A stretch of 64,000 bases of DNA from contig MGYJ01000088.1 in the NCBI GenBank assembly GCA_001801685.1, positions 65,235 to 129,234 on the forward strand, in the 5' to 3' direction. Positions within the stretch are counted from its first letter, which is position 1. Each line of letters begins with the position of its first letter. Positions 17,732 through 25,950 of this stretch are shown one piece after another. The DNA comes from Gammaproteobacteria bacterium RIFCSPHIGHO2_12_FULL_63_22 (GTDB lineage Bacteria; Pseudomonadota; Gammaproteobacteria; Xanthomonadales; Xanthomonadaceae). The position numbers and the translations under genes were made by a program. Below the pieces are notes generated by a model. The model searched no databases. It saw only the letters and a list, made by a program, of their open reading frames with translations, and was not told the DNA's origin.

Positions 17732-18748
17732 TTGAGCGCGCCCCAGCAATTTCCGTTTGCGCGCCAGTCGGCGGGGACGGCGCCGCCGCGCCGTCCCGGG
17801 TCTATCCGCCGCACGACCTCGATCGATTCCGACTGGCCGGAAGGCTTCGGGCAGTCGTGGATCATGACGGGGCGCGCGCGCGACCTGCTGACACCCTTCA
17901 ACGGCGAGCCGGTCGAACTCGATCGGGGCGATTTTCGGATCAAAGCCTCGCCGATCCGCGAGATAGAGGAAATCGCGGCGAGCCCCGCCCACCCGCGAAC
18001 AGGCGAGATGGTCGGGGTGCGCGCAGGGGGTGCGAGCCGTCACGCGCTTGCCGCGACGCTGGGTGATTTGCGGGGGTCTGCGATTTTCCAGTTACTCGAC
18101 GACTTCGCCGGCGCGAGCCTTGTTGCAGGTTGGATCTGGTCGCGCTGGACTCCCGACTGGCAGGAACGGGTGAAGAATGGTGTCCGGAAGACGGCGGGCA
18201 ACAAGGGGCGGATGGTCAACATCTGCACCGGGTTCACCGAAGGGGCGAGTTCGCTGTCCGAAGACGGGAGCGTGGAGCACGCCGATCAATCATCGACCGA
18301 GGTTGGCCCGCTGGTCGATCCCGCCGACCCGATCGGCTGGCACATGCTGCCTGCTCAGGAGGGCAGGCCGCAAGCGCGCCGCGCCCGCCGCATCGACCTG
18401 TGGCGCGCCGAGGGGGTGCTGAAGGTCGATGCGGGCTTTCAGGATAGCGGGCCCAATCCGCACGGCACCCGCACAGCGATCCATGAATATCGCGTCTATG
18501 CCGAAATCGATGAGGCAAGCGGCACGCTCCTCTCGATTCAGGCGCTTCCCCTGATCCTGCCGTTTCGCGAATGTCCGGGCGCTTCGATGAAGGTGGCGCG
18601 AATGGTGGGCCAGCCGGTCGAAGCCTTTCGCCAGGCCGTCCTCGACACGCTTGCCGGCACGCTCGGTTGCACGCATCTCAACGACGTCCTGCGCGCTTTC
18701 GCCGACATCCCCTCGCTCGCGCGCCTGTTGCCGAAAGAGCACATCTAG
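17732..18748 (+). CDS. DUF2889 domain protein
   Basis: Protein of about 338 residues with the DUF2889 pattern: an N-terminal RRTTSIDSDWPEG, a central LPFRECPGA and the C-terminal GTLGCTHLNDVLRAF. The family has no established function but often lies in aromatic, steroid or other CoA-linked catabolic clusters. The likely start is the TTG at 17732, because GAGGTG lies 6 bp upstream; a GTG at 17723 is the alternative. It closes the SDR operon and is followed by the promoter region of the second TonB receptor. Confidence 0.85.
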   Translation: MSAPQQFPFARQSAGTAPPRRPGSIRRTTSIDSDWPEGFGQSWIMTGRARDLLTPFNGEPVELDRGDFRIKASPIREIEEIAASPAHPRTGEMVGVRAGGASRHALAATLGDLRGSAIFQLLDDFAGASLVAGWIWSRWTPDWQERVKNGVRKTAGNKGRMVNICTGFTEGASSLSEDGSVEHADQSSTEVGPLVDPADPIGWHMLPAQEGRPQARRARRIDLWRAEGVLKVDAGFQDSGPNPHGTRTAIHEYRVYAEIDEASGTLLSIQALPLILPFRECPGASMKVARMVGQPVEAFRQAVLDTLAGTLGCTHLNDVLRAFADIPSLARLLPKEHI

Positions 18749-18805
18749 CGTCATCGGCGCAATTTACGCTGCGGAATTCGCATTCCACTTGTCTATCTTG
18801 TTAGA

Positions 18806-18820
18806 CCTAGTTATATAACT
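18806..18820. promoter_or_regulatory. Regulon palindrome C (CCTAGTTATATAACT)
   Basis: Exact consensus copy, with the perfect 12-bp palindrome AGTTATATAACT at 18809-18820. It lies 45 bp upstream of the TonB receptor start. The TATATAA core could overlap the -10 element, which would suit repression. Confidence 0.75.
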
Positions 18821-18865
18821 CGGCAAGCGAGGCCGCCAGGAAGCTTCGCAGGGAGGATGTTGGCT

Positions 18866-21235
18866 ATGAATTTCAACCAGAAATACGTTTCCTACCGGAT
18901 TCTCGCGGCCGCATCGCTCGCGGCTATCGCGCTGTCTTCGACGTCCGCATATGCGCAGCAGGCGCCTGCAGAGACCGAGCCAGCGGAAACCAAATATGAC
19001 GACGAAGCCATCGTGGTCATCGGGATCACCAAGCAGGCTTCCAATATTCAGGACACGCCCGTTACGATCACCGCCTTCACCGGCGAGAATCTGGAGCAGC
19101 AGGGCATCACCGACGTGGCGAGCGTCGCGAGCTTCACTCCGGGCTTCAACATTCGCGCCGGCGGCAACAACCCGACCGCGCTGAATTTCGGGATGCGCGG
19201 GCAGATACAGAACGACACGCTCGCGACGCTGGAGCCTTCGGTCGGGGTCTATCTCGACGAAATGTATATAGCCCGCGCCTATGGCCTCAACACCGAGCTG
19301 ATCGACATGCAGAGCGTGCAGGTCCTCAAGGGGCCGCAAGGTACGCTCTTCGGGCGGAACACGTCGGCAGGCGCGGTGCTCCTGCAGACGAACGATCCGG
19401 TCATGGGCGAGTTCTCGGGTTCGCTGCGCGGCACCTACGGCCGGTTCGACCAGCGCGAGGGAACGGCGATCCTCAATGTGCCGCTGGGTGACCGGGTCGC
19501 GGTGCGCGGCGCACTTTTTTACGGGAAACGCGACGACTATCAGCGCGATGTCCGCCGCGACGTGGGTTATGGCGGCCGCGAGACATGGAACGGTCGTCTC
19601 AAGATTTCTGCCGACATCACCGAGAATCTGAATCTCCTGCTGTCGGGTGAATGGTACGACAGCGACATCAACGGGCCGGCGCGCCAGAATCTTCTGTTCC
19701 TGCTCGGCGGCAACGACGTGTCCGCAGGCGATCGTGCACTGACGGGCGGCGATCCCGACAAGGTCGCGATCACGAATCCCGCGACCTATCCGGGCTCCCC
19801 GGCATCCGACCTGTTCAACCGGGTCAAGACGCAGACCTATAGCGCCAAGCTGTCGCTCGACACCTTCTTCGGCCAGGCCAAATTCATCGGCGGGTACCGC
19901 CGGATCAAGGGCAACAACCTGATCGATCTCGACGGGGCGTCATTCCCGGGCCATTTCACCCAGGGCATCCAGGATCTCGAACAATATTCGGCCGAGGTGC
20001 AGTTCACCGGACAGGCGTTCAACGACGTGGTCGATTTCGCGAGCGGGATCACCTATTTCAAGGAAAAGGGCACCGACGTCTCGCGCTCGTCGACCAACGG
20101 CGCTTCGGCCTGGTCGGGCTTTTCGGGCGGAATCAATAACGACTCGTTCGGCCTCTACACCCAGCTCAGTATCCATGCGACCGACAAGCTCAGCATCAAC
20201 GTCGGCGGGCGCTATTCGCTCGACGACAAGGGCGTGGTCACTCAGTCAGCGGTCTATCCGAACAACGGGGATTTGCCGCAGGTCTGCTTGCCGACGTCGT
20301 TCATGATCGGAAAGTCGCGAACGCCTGCCGGCGATGGCACGCTGCTGCCGGAGGATTGCAATCGTGGCCGCTCCGACACGTTCAGCCACTTTTCCTATAC
20401 GATCGGCGCCGACTATAAGGTGACCGACGACATCCTGCTCTATGCCAAATATTCGAACGGCTATCGTTCGGGTGCACAGCAACTGCGTTCGCTGACGCTG
20501 TTCGACTCGACCCCGGCCGCGCCCGAGATCGTCGACGAGCAGGAAATCGGGGCAAAGTTCCAGTTCCTCGATCGCCGCGCCACTTTCAACATCGCGGGTT
20601 TCCACAACAAGGTCAAAGGTGCGCAGCGCAGCGTCATCCTGAGCATTTCCGGCGTCCAGCAGACGATCCTCGAAAATGCCGATACCGAGACCTGGGGGGT
20701 CGAAGCCGACGCCAGCTTCGAGATCGTCGACGGGCTGAACATCTTCGCGTCGGGTTCGATCATCGATCCCAAATATACGCGCTACGACGGCTTCATCGCG
20801 GTAGGCGGCGTGCTCACGCCTTTCGACAAGTCGGACTCGCGCTTCGTTGCGGTAGTGAAGAACCAGTTTGCGGTCGGCGCCAATTATAGCGGCGACCTCG
20901 GCTTCGGTCGTCTCGACCTCAGCGCCAGCTATACCTGGCAGGACAAGATGAACCAGACGCAGGAAACGGCCGCCGATTTCATCCGCAACGGAATTCCGGC
21001 GAACCAGGTCCAGAATTTCATCGACGCGACGACGAGTCCGTCGCTGGGCATTACCAATGCCCGTGCCGCGCTCGCTTTCGGCCCGGACGACAATTATGAA
21101 ATCGCCGTCTGGGGACGCAATATTTTCGACGAACGGACGCCGTTTTACACGCTGTATCTCGGGGGACTCAATTATGTCAGCGCGGCCTGGAACGACCCGG
21201 CAACCTATGGTGTGACGGCAACCGTGCGTTTCTGA
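18866..21235 (+). CDS. TonB-dependent outer-membrane receptor
   Basis: A 789-residue receptor. Its signal peptide ends near AYAQQ, the plug begins IVVIGITKQASNIQDTPVTI, the plug motif is VLKGPQGTLFGRNTSAG, and the C-terminal strand ends TATVRF. The ATG at 18866 is preferred because GGGAGG lies 9 bp upstream; an ATG at 18857 directly abuts that site. It is followed by a terminator and an MFS transporter, and is preceded by an exact regulon palindrome. It probably imports the substrate of the CoA pathway across the outer membrane. Confidence 0.94.
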   Translation: MNFNQKYVSYRILAAASLAAIALSSTSAYAQQAPAETEPAETKYDDEAIVVIGITKQASNIQDTPVTITAFTGENLEQQGITDVASVASFTPGFNIRAGGNNPTALNFGMRGQIQNDTLATLEPSVGVYLDEMYIARAYGLNTELIDMQSVQVLKGPQGTLFGRNTSAGAVLLQTNDPVMGEFSGSLRGTYGRFDQREGTAILNVPLGDRVAVRGALFYGKRDDYQRDVRRDVGYGGRETWNGRLKISADITENLNLLLSGEWYDSDINGPARQNLLFLLGGNDVSAGDRALTGGDPDKVAITNPATYPGSPASDLFNRVKTQTYSAKLSLDTFFGQAKFIGGYRRIKGNNLIDLDGASFPGHFTQGIQDLEQYSAEVQFTGQAFNDVVDFASGITYFKEKGTDVSRSSTNGASAWSGFSGGINNDSFGLYTQLSIHATDKLSINVGGRYSLDDKGVVTQSAVYPNNGDLPQVCLPTSFMIGKSRTPAGDGTLLPEDCNRGRSDTFSHFSYTIGADYKVTDDILLYAKYSNGYRSGAQQLRSLTLFDSTPAAPEIVDEQEIGAKFQFLDRRATFNIAGFHNKVKGAQRSVILSISGVQQTILENADTETWGVEADASFEIVDGLNIFASGSIIDPKYTRYDGFIAVGGVLTPFDKSDSRFVAVVKNQFAVGANYSGDLGFGRLDLSASYTWQDKMNQTQETAADFIRNGIPANQVQNFIDATTSPSLGITNARAALAFGPDDNYEIAVWGRNIFDERTPFYTLYLGGLNYVSAAWNDPATYGVTATVRF

Positions 21236-21260
21236 ACCAAGGGGGCTCCTAGGGAGCATT

Positions 21261-21297
21261 GGGGAAGGGACGGCACGGCCGGACCTCCCCTTTTTTT
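21261..21297 (+). terminator. Rho-independent terminator after TonB receptor
   Basis: GGGGAAGG pairs with CCTCCCC with one bulged base, and is followed immediately by seven T residues. A smaller GCTCC-TAG-GGAGC hairpin lies just upstream. It should reduce read-through from the receptor into the MFS gene, whose start is at 21318. Confidence 0.7.
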
Positions 21298-21317
21298 CTC
21301 CGCGAAAGGGAATTGGA

Positions 21318-22574
21318 ATGGCTGGCTTTGTTTCGCCGACGCGTCGCAACATAACATTCGCACTGCTCTTTGTTGTCGCCATATTGAGCTACGTCGATCG
21401 GCAGATTTTCACGCTGTTCCAAGATGATATCAAGGCCGAACTCGGGCTCGGCGATGGCCAGCTGGGGATGCTCACCGGCCTGTCCTTCGCGCTCTTCTAT
21501 GCGCTCGCAGCCTTTCCGATCGCGCGCTATGCCGATCGCGGCGACCGGAGGCTGGTGATTTCGGTCTGCGTGATCATCTGGAGCGCCGCGACGGCGCTTT
21601 GCGGCATGGCGCATAATTTCTGGCAAATGATGGCGGCGCGGATCGGACTCGCGGCGGGCGAGGCTGGCGCGGGGCCGGCAACAAACTCGTTGCTCACTGA
21701 AATATATCCGACCGAACGGCGGACCCTCGTCATTTCGGGGATGCTGGCTGCGAGCGCCATCGGCCTTTCGGGCGGCCTCGCGCTCGGCGGGTGGCTGTCG
21801 CAATATTTCGGCTGGCGCGATGTCTTCCTCATCCTCGGGCTTCCCGGGATCGGGATCGGTGTCGCGGTCTGGTTGTTCAGCGCCGAGCCGCGGCGCGGCC
21901 GCGGCGAGGTCACCGTCCCGGCGCGGCAGGTCGCGCTTGGCGAAGTCCTGCGAACGATGGCGGGCAATGTGTCGCTGCGATGGGTCGGCCTTCTCCTGAC
22001 GATGGTTCCGCTGACCGGTTTCGCGCTTATCCTGTGGGGCGCCTCATTCTTCCAGCGCGTTCACGGCATGAGCAAGGCCGAGACCGGCTTTTGGCTCGGT
22101 GGGGCCATGGCCGCGGGGCTGGTGATCGGCAATCTGCTCGCGGGCTGGGTCAGCGACCGCTATGGCAAGGCCAACCCCGGCTTCAACGGCTGGTTCGCGG
22201 GCATCGGCCTGCTGATCGCCTTTCCGTTCGCGCTTCTTTTTGCGCTGTCGTCCAATGCCTATGTTGCGCTCGCCTGTTTCGTCGTCGTGAAGTTCATGAT
22301 GACCCTCCACCTCGGCCCGATCATCTCGCTGAGTTTTGCACAGGTCCCCGTTGCGATGCGCGCCATGATGTCGGCGACAATCAACATGTTCATCGGCCTT
22401 GCCGGTACCGGATTGGGCGGGACGCTCGCCGGCTATGTCAGCCAGTATTTTGCTGCGGATTATGGCGAGAAGTCGCTGCAGCCGGCGCTCGCCGTGCTGT
22501 CCTGCTGTCTCCTCGTCGGCGGTGTCGCCGCGATCATGGCAGGCCGCACCGCGAAACCGCTGACGGAGGACTGA
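21318..22574 (+). CDS. MFS transporter, spinster-like
   Basis: Inner-membrane transporter of 418 residues with about 12 membrane segments. It shows SYVDRQIFTLFQDDIKAEL, then the loop motif ARYADRGDRR after TM2 and EAGAGPATNSLL in TM4. It resembles the MFS protein at 1227-2585 in family and in context, being paired with a TonB receptor. GAAAGGGAATTGGA lies upstream of the ATG. Probable inner-membrane carrier of the same compound that the adjacent receptor imports. Confidence 0.92.
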   Translation: MAGFVSPTRRNITFALLFVVAILSYVDRQIFTLFQDDIKAELGLGDGQLGMLTGLSFALFYALAAFPIARYADRGDRRLVISVCVIIWSAATALCGMAHNFWQMMAARIGLAAGEAGAGPATNSLLTEIYPTERRTLVISGMLAASAIGLSGGLALGGWLSQYFGWRDVFLILGLPGIGIGVAVWLFSAEPRRGRGEVTVPARQVALGEVLRTMAGNVSLRWVGLLLTMVPLTGFALILWGASFFQRVHGMSKAETGFWLGGAMAAGLVIGNLLAGWVSDRYGKANPGFNGWFAGIGLLIAFPFALLFALSSNAYVALACFVVVKFMMTLHLGPIISLSFAQVPVAMRAMMSATINMFIGLAGTGLGGTLAGYVSQYFAADYGEKSLQPALAVLSCCLLVGGVAAIMAGRTAKPLTED

Positions 22575-22599
22575 CCGGCTCCACAAAATGGATTTTCCT

Positions 22600-22643
22600 G
22601 TCGCAGCGGGATGGCAGTTGCAAGGGCGCCATCCCGCTGCGAC
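22600..22643. terminator. Strong stem-loop between convergent genes
   Basis: GTCGCAGCGGGATGGC and its exact reverse complement form a 16-bp stem with a 12-base loop. A second small hairpin with CCGG arms around TTCAAGA follows at about 22650. It lies between the convergent MFS and amidohydrolase genes and may serve as a bidirectional terminator, although no T-tract follows on either strand. Confidence 0.5.
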
Positions 22644-22706
22644 CAGTCCGGTTCAAGACCGGATCTGGCTGCTTTGGCTGCCCCGCATAAAGGGGGCGCA
22701 GGGAAC

Positions 22707-23822
22707 TCAGGCCGCGACCTTTTCGCTGGTCTGGACCGCGGGGTCGATGCCGAACAGGCGCGCTGCGTTGAGTCCGAGGATGTTGCGGCGAACCTCTTCG
22801 CTGACGTCCATGCCTTCGAACAGTTCGTCGACGATGCGGCGGCTGATCGGGAAGGTGCCCTCGGCATGCGGATAGTCCGAACCCCACATCACATTCCTGG
22901 CACCGGGCAGGCCGGCGGCGGCCGACGCGATGCAGGCGCGATCGTGCTGGAAGCTCGCCCAGATCTGGTCGTCGACGATCTGGCTCGGTGCGCGGCTGAG
23001 CTTGGGAAAAACGAAATTGGAATGCGCGACCGACACTTCGTCCATGCGCTCGGCAAGCGCGACGAGCCAGCTGGCACCGCTTTCGATGAAGGCGACCTTC
23101 GCACCGGGATTGCGGTCGAGGACCCCGCCCGAAACGAGATACATGGCCGACGAGCAGGCGTCGCTCATCTGGTTGGTATAGTTGATGATGCCCGCGCCGG
23201 GCCCGCGTTCGACGACCACGGTTTCAAGTCCCGTTCCCGTGTGCATCACGAACACGATGCCGAGCGCGGCGGCCTTGGCGAACACCGGGTCCCAGAGTTC
23301 GCTGTTATATTTGGGCAGGTTCGGCGGCGACACCGCCGGCAGCATCGCGGCGGTGAAGCCCTTGGAGGCGAGATATTCGAGTTCGGCGATGGTGTTCGAG
23401 AAATCGAGCACGGGGAGCATGCCGCAGCGCACGAAACGGTTGGGGTGTTCGCCGAGGAACTTGTCGTTCCAGTCGTTGTAGAGGCGGGCGGACGCGGCTT
23501 CGGCGTCGGCGTTGTCGAGGCAGTAGAGCCAGAGGCCGAGCGAGGGAAAGCAGATTTCGGCATCGATCCCTTCGAGTTCCATATCCTCGAGCCGCCCGGC
23601 GATTTCACGAATACCGCGCCGTTCATTGTCGCCGAGCGCCTTCTCGCGATGCTGCCCGACGCGCAACCGGTAAATGATCTTATCCTTCGTGCCCGTGATC
23701 AGATACTCGCCCTCCTTACGCGCGTGGATCGCATGATCCTTGAGCGAGGCGGGCAAGCCTTCGAGAAAGATGTCTGCCGGCTCCATGATGTGGCTGTCGG
23801 CGCTGAAAACAAAGGACTTCAC
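22707..23822 (-). CDS. Amidohydrolase-2 family metal-dependent hydrolase
   Basis: TIM-barrel amidohydrolase of 371 residues, of the ACMSD-like amidohydrolase-2 group. Metal-site elements are SADSHIME at the N-terminus (HxE variant), MHTGTG near residue 193 and WGSDYPHAEGTFP near residue 315. Members hydrolyse C-C or C-N bonds or decarboxylate; steroid- and aromatic-degrading clusters often contain them. GAGGAGATTGCC lies upstream of the ATG at 23822. It is transcribed divergently from the GntR regulator with palindrome D between them. Confidence 0.9.
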   Translation of the reverse strand: MKSFVFSADSHIMEPADIFLEGLPASLKDHAIHARKEGEYLITGTKDKIIYRLRVGQHREKALGDNERRGIREIAGRLEDMELEGIDAEICFPSLGLWLYCLDNADAEAASARLYNDWNDKFLGEHPNRFVRCGMLPVLDFSNTIAELEYLASKGFTAAMLPAVSPPNLPKYNSELWDPVFAKAAALGIVFVMHTGTGLETVVVERGPGAGIINYTNQMSDACSSAMYLVSGGVLDRNPGAKVAFIESGASWLVALAERMDEVSVAHSNFVFPKLSRAPSQIVDDQIWASFQHDRACIASAAAGLPGARNVMWGSDYPHAEGTFPISRRIVDELFEGMDVSEEVRRNILGLNAARLFGIDPAVQTSEKVAA

Positions 23823-23867
23823 GGCAATCTCCTCTCGACTCGGCGGTCAATCTTGCAATAAGAAATA

Positions 23868-23882
23868 CCTAGTTATATAAGT
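23868..23882. promoter_or_regulatory. Regulon palindrome D (CCTAGTTATATAAGT)
   Basis: One base from the consensus. It lies 45 bp upstream of the amidohydrolase gene and 67 bp upstream of the GntR regulator. Its position at the regulator's own promoter suggests autoregulation. A partial similar string, ACCTATTAAG, lies at 23931, close to the ribosome-binding site. Confidence 0.7.
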
Positions 23883-23949
23883 GGACGCAAGGATTTTGTG
23901 GATATTGGCTGCGTCTCTCGATATAGAGATACCTATTAAGGAGAGGGTG

Positions 23950-24657
23950 ATGGATATCCGTCTAGCCAATGAAACCCTGGCCAGCCGCACGGCACGCGAG
24001 CTGGCCAATCTCAGCCTTGCCGCCGATCCCGGGGCATATCTGGGCGCCGAAGACGATCTGCTCGGCCGGTTCGGAATCAGTCGTCCGACGCTCCGGCAGG
24101 CGGCAAAAATCGTCGAGCGCGACCGGCTCATCAGCGTCCGGCGCGGAACGAAAGGCGGATATTTCGCCGAACGGCCCGACGCGCGCGACGCCATCCAGTC
24201 GCTCGCCCGCTTCCTCCGGATCAAGGGCGCAACGCTTGCGGACGTCATCCACGTCGTGCGTCCGGTTTCCGAAGAGGCGGTGGTCGCCGCTGCCCGCGGC
24301 CGCACCGATGCCGATATCGAACGATTGCACATGTTCGTCGCTGCGCTCGACGCTCGTGACACCCCGCGCGAAATGATCGCTGCCGAACTCGAAATGTCGC
24401 GGCTGATCGCGGGCATGAGCGGCAACCCGGTGGTCGAGCTGGTCATGGAGATCGGATACAGCTTTGGCCGCGAAGAAAATGGCGACCTCTACGCCGACGC
24501 GAGCCGGCGCGAGCATACCCGCGACATGCAGCGCAGGATATGCCTCGCGATCATCGAGGGCGACGCGGACATCGCGCGGCTCATGATGCGTCGCAGGTCC
24601 GAACAGTTCGACGCATGGCTGGCGCCTTCGCGCGCCGCGGAGGATCGTCTGGCATGA
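23950..24657 (+). CDS. GntR-family (FCD-domain) transcriptional regulator
   Basis: Regulator of 235 residues. Its N-terminal winged helix (residues 1-75) is recognisable by EDDLLGRFGISRPTLRQAAKIVERDRLISVRRGTKGG split over the recognition helix and wing. The helical ligand-binding domain (about 90-225) has FCD-like features, including MIAAELEMSRLIAGMSGNP and a final basic helix. AAGGAG is 5-6 bp from the ATG. Its TGA overlaps the next ATG (ATGA), coupling it to the hydrolase-flavin reductase fusion. It is the only regulator inside the palindrome-bearing region and is therefore the best candidate for binding it; FCD proteins usually respond to small carboxylates or acyl-CoAs. Confidence 0.9.
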   Translation: MDIRLANETLASRTARELANLSLAADPGAYLGAEDDLLGRFGISRPTLRQAAKIVERDRLISVRRGTKGGYFAERPDARDAIQSLARFLRIKGATLADVIHVVRPVSEEAVVAAARGRTDADIERLHMFVAALDARDTPREMIAAELEMSRLIAGMSGNPVVELVMEIGYSFGREENGDLYADASRREHTRDMQRRICLAIIEGDADIARLMMRRRSEQFDAWLAPSRAAEDRLA

Positions 24658-25880
24658 GCATCGTCGAATATCGCGGCTTCGCCGGCGTCCGGCTCGAAGC
24701 CGAGGTCATCGGGGCCGAGGAGGATCCGGCGGTCCTGCTCGTTCATGGAGCAGGGCAGACGCGCACCGTCTGGACCAGCATCGCGGGCGCGCTCGAAAAG
24801 GCGGGCCGGCGGGTGATCAGCCTCGACCTCAGGGGGCATGGCGGGTCGGAGTGGCCCGCCGACGGCCGCTATGATTTCGAAGCCATGGTCGAGGATCTGC
24901 GCGCCGTCCTCGCGCAGATGGGGACGCGCCCCGTGGTCGTCGCCTCGACCCTCGGAGGCTGGGTCGCCAGCGCGGCGCTCGAACATGATGCCGCCGTTCT
25001 CGCCTCGGGGCTGGTGCTCGTCGATCTCGCCGTCAACCTCGACCCTGCCGTGTCGCAGCGGATCGGCGAACGATTGCGCGAGGCGGCGGCGCTCGCGCCG
25101 GGGCAGGCGCAATGGGACGTCCGGCTGTTCGATGCCTTCGATAGCAACGCCATGGCCGAAAGGCTTGGGGGCGTGGCCGCAAATCTCGCGCTCCCGGCGC
25201 TCTATGTCCGGGGGGCGATGAGCGAACTGGTATCGCACGACGAAGCCGCGGCCTTCGTCGCGCAGCTTCCCCAAGGCGAGCTTGTCGAGATCGATGACGC
25301 CGCCCTCGTGGTGACCGATGACCGTGTCGATGCGCTCGGTGCGCATCTGATAGATTTTCTCGAACGCCGCGCGCCGCGCGGCTCGCCCGAGTATCGCGCG
25401 GGTTCGGATGCGCGCACCTTTCGCGATGCGCTCGGCTGCTTTGCGACCGGGGTGACGATCGTCACGGCAATGTGCCCCGACGGCACGCCGATCGGTCTCA
25501 CCGCCAACAGCTTTACGTCGGTCTCGCTCGACCCGCCGTTGCTGCTCGTGTGTATCGCCAACAATGCCGGCAGTGCCCCCTATCTTCGCGACGCCGAGCG
25601 ATTTGCGGTCAACGTCCTCCAGATCGGCCAGCAGCCGGCGTCGAACCGCTTCGCCGGGAAGGGCGAGGACCGGTTTGCCGCAACCTCCTGGGAAGTCGGG
25701 GAGTTCGGAACCCCCGTTCTCGGCGGAACGCTGAGCAGTTTCGAGTGCGCGCGCGACGCGGTCCACGACGGCGGCGACCATTTTATCCTCGTTGGCCGCG
25801 TCCTCAAGGCGATCTTCGAACCGCGCCGGGACCCCTTGCTCTATTTCCGCGGCAAGTATCGCAAGCTTCATTTCGCTTGA
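24654..25880 (+). CDS. Alpha/beta-hydrolase - flavin reductase fusion protein
   Basis: A 408-residue protein with two domains. Residues 1-245 have the alpha/beta-hydrolase fold (LLVHGAGQTRTVW oxyanion strand, LDLRGHGGSEWP). Residues 254-408 form a flavin reductase domain (RDALGCFATGVTIVTA, TANSFTSVSLDPPLLLVC, FAVNVLQ, RDPLLYFRGKY). In the hydrolase half the nucleophile elbow, normally GHSLGG, reads ASTLGG, with Thr99 at the serine position; the expected catalytic-histidine segment reads DDAALVV. Hydrolase activity is therefore doubtful. The reductase half would supply FMNH2/FADH2 to a two-component monooxygenase, but no oxygenase component is seen in this window. Coupled to the GntR gene by ATGA. 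Confidence 0.88.
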   Translation: MSIVEYRGFAGVRLEAEVIGAEEDPAVLLVHGAGQTRTVWTSIAGALEKAGRRVISLDLRGHGGSEWPADGRYDFEAMVEDLRAVLAQMGTRPVVVASTLGGWVASAALEHDAAVLASGLVLVDLAVNLDPAVSQRIGERLREAAALAPGQAQWDVRLFDAFDSNAMAERLGGVAANLALPALYVRGAMSELVSHDEAAAFVAQLPQGELVEIDDAALVVTDDRVDALGAHLIDFLERRAPRGSPEYRAGSDARTFRDALGCFATGVTIVTAMCPDGTPIGLTANSFTSVSLDPPLLLVCIANNAGSAPYLRDAERFAVNVLQIGQQPASNRFAGKGEDRFAATSWEVGEFGTPVLGGTLSSFECARDAVHDGGDHFILVGRVLKAIFEPRRDPLLYFRGKYRKLHFA

Positions 25881-25914
25881 CGACTGGACAAGCACGCGCC
25901 AGCATCATATCAAA

Positions 25915-25929
25915 CCTAGTTAGATAACT
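25915..25929. promoter_or_regulatory. Regulon palindrome E (CCTAGTTAGATAACT)
   Basis: One base from the consensus, 21 bp upstream of the thiolase-like gene and immediately before its ribosome-binding region (GGGAGAAG). Occupancy there would block expression of the thiolase-DUF35-CaiB operon. Confidence 0.72.
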
Positions 25930-25950
25930 GGGAATCGGGAGAAGAAGCGA

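Noticed and set aside
22600..22690. Small RNA gene between convergent genes
   Set aside because: Only hairpins without promoter or T-tract evidence; a terminator-like role is simpler.
24654..25880. Two separate genes or a sequencing frameshift at the hydrolase-reductase junction
   Set aside because: The frame runs through without interruption, and the linker region (residues 246-254) has no stop, start or ribosome-binding site.
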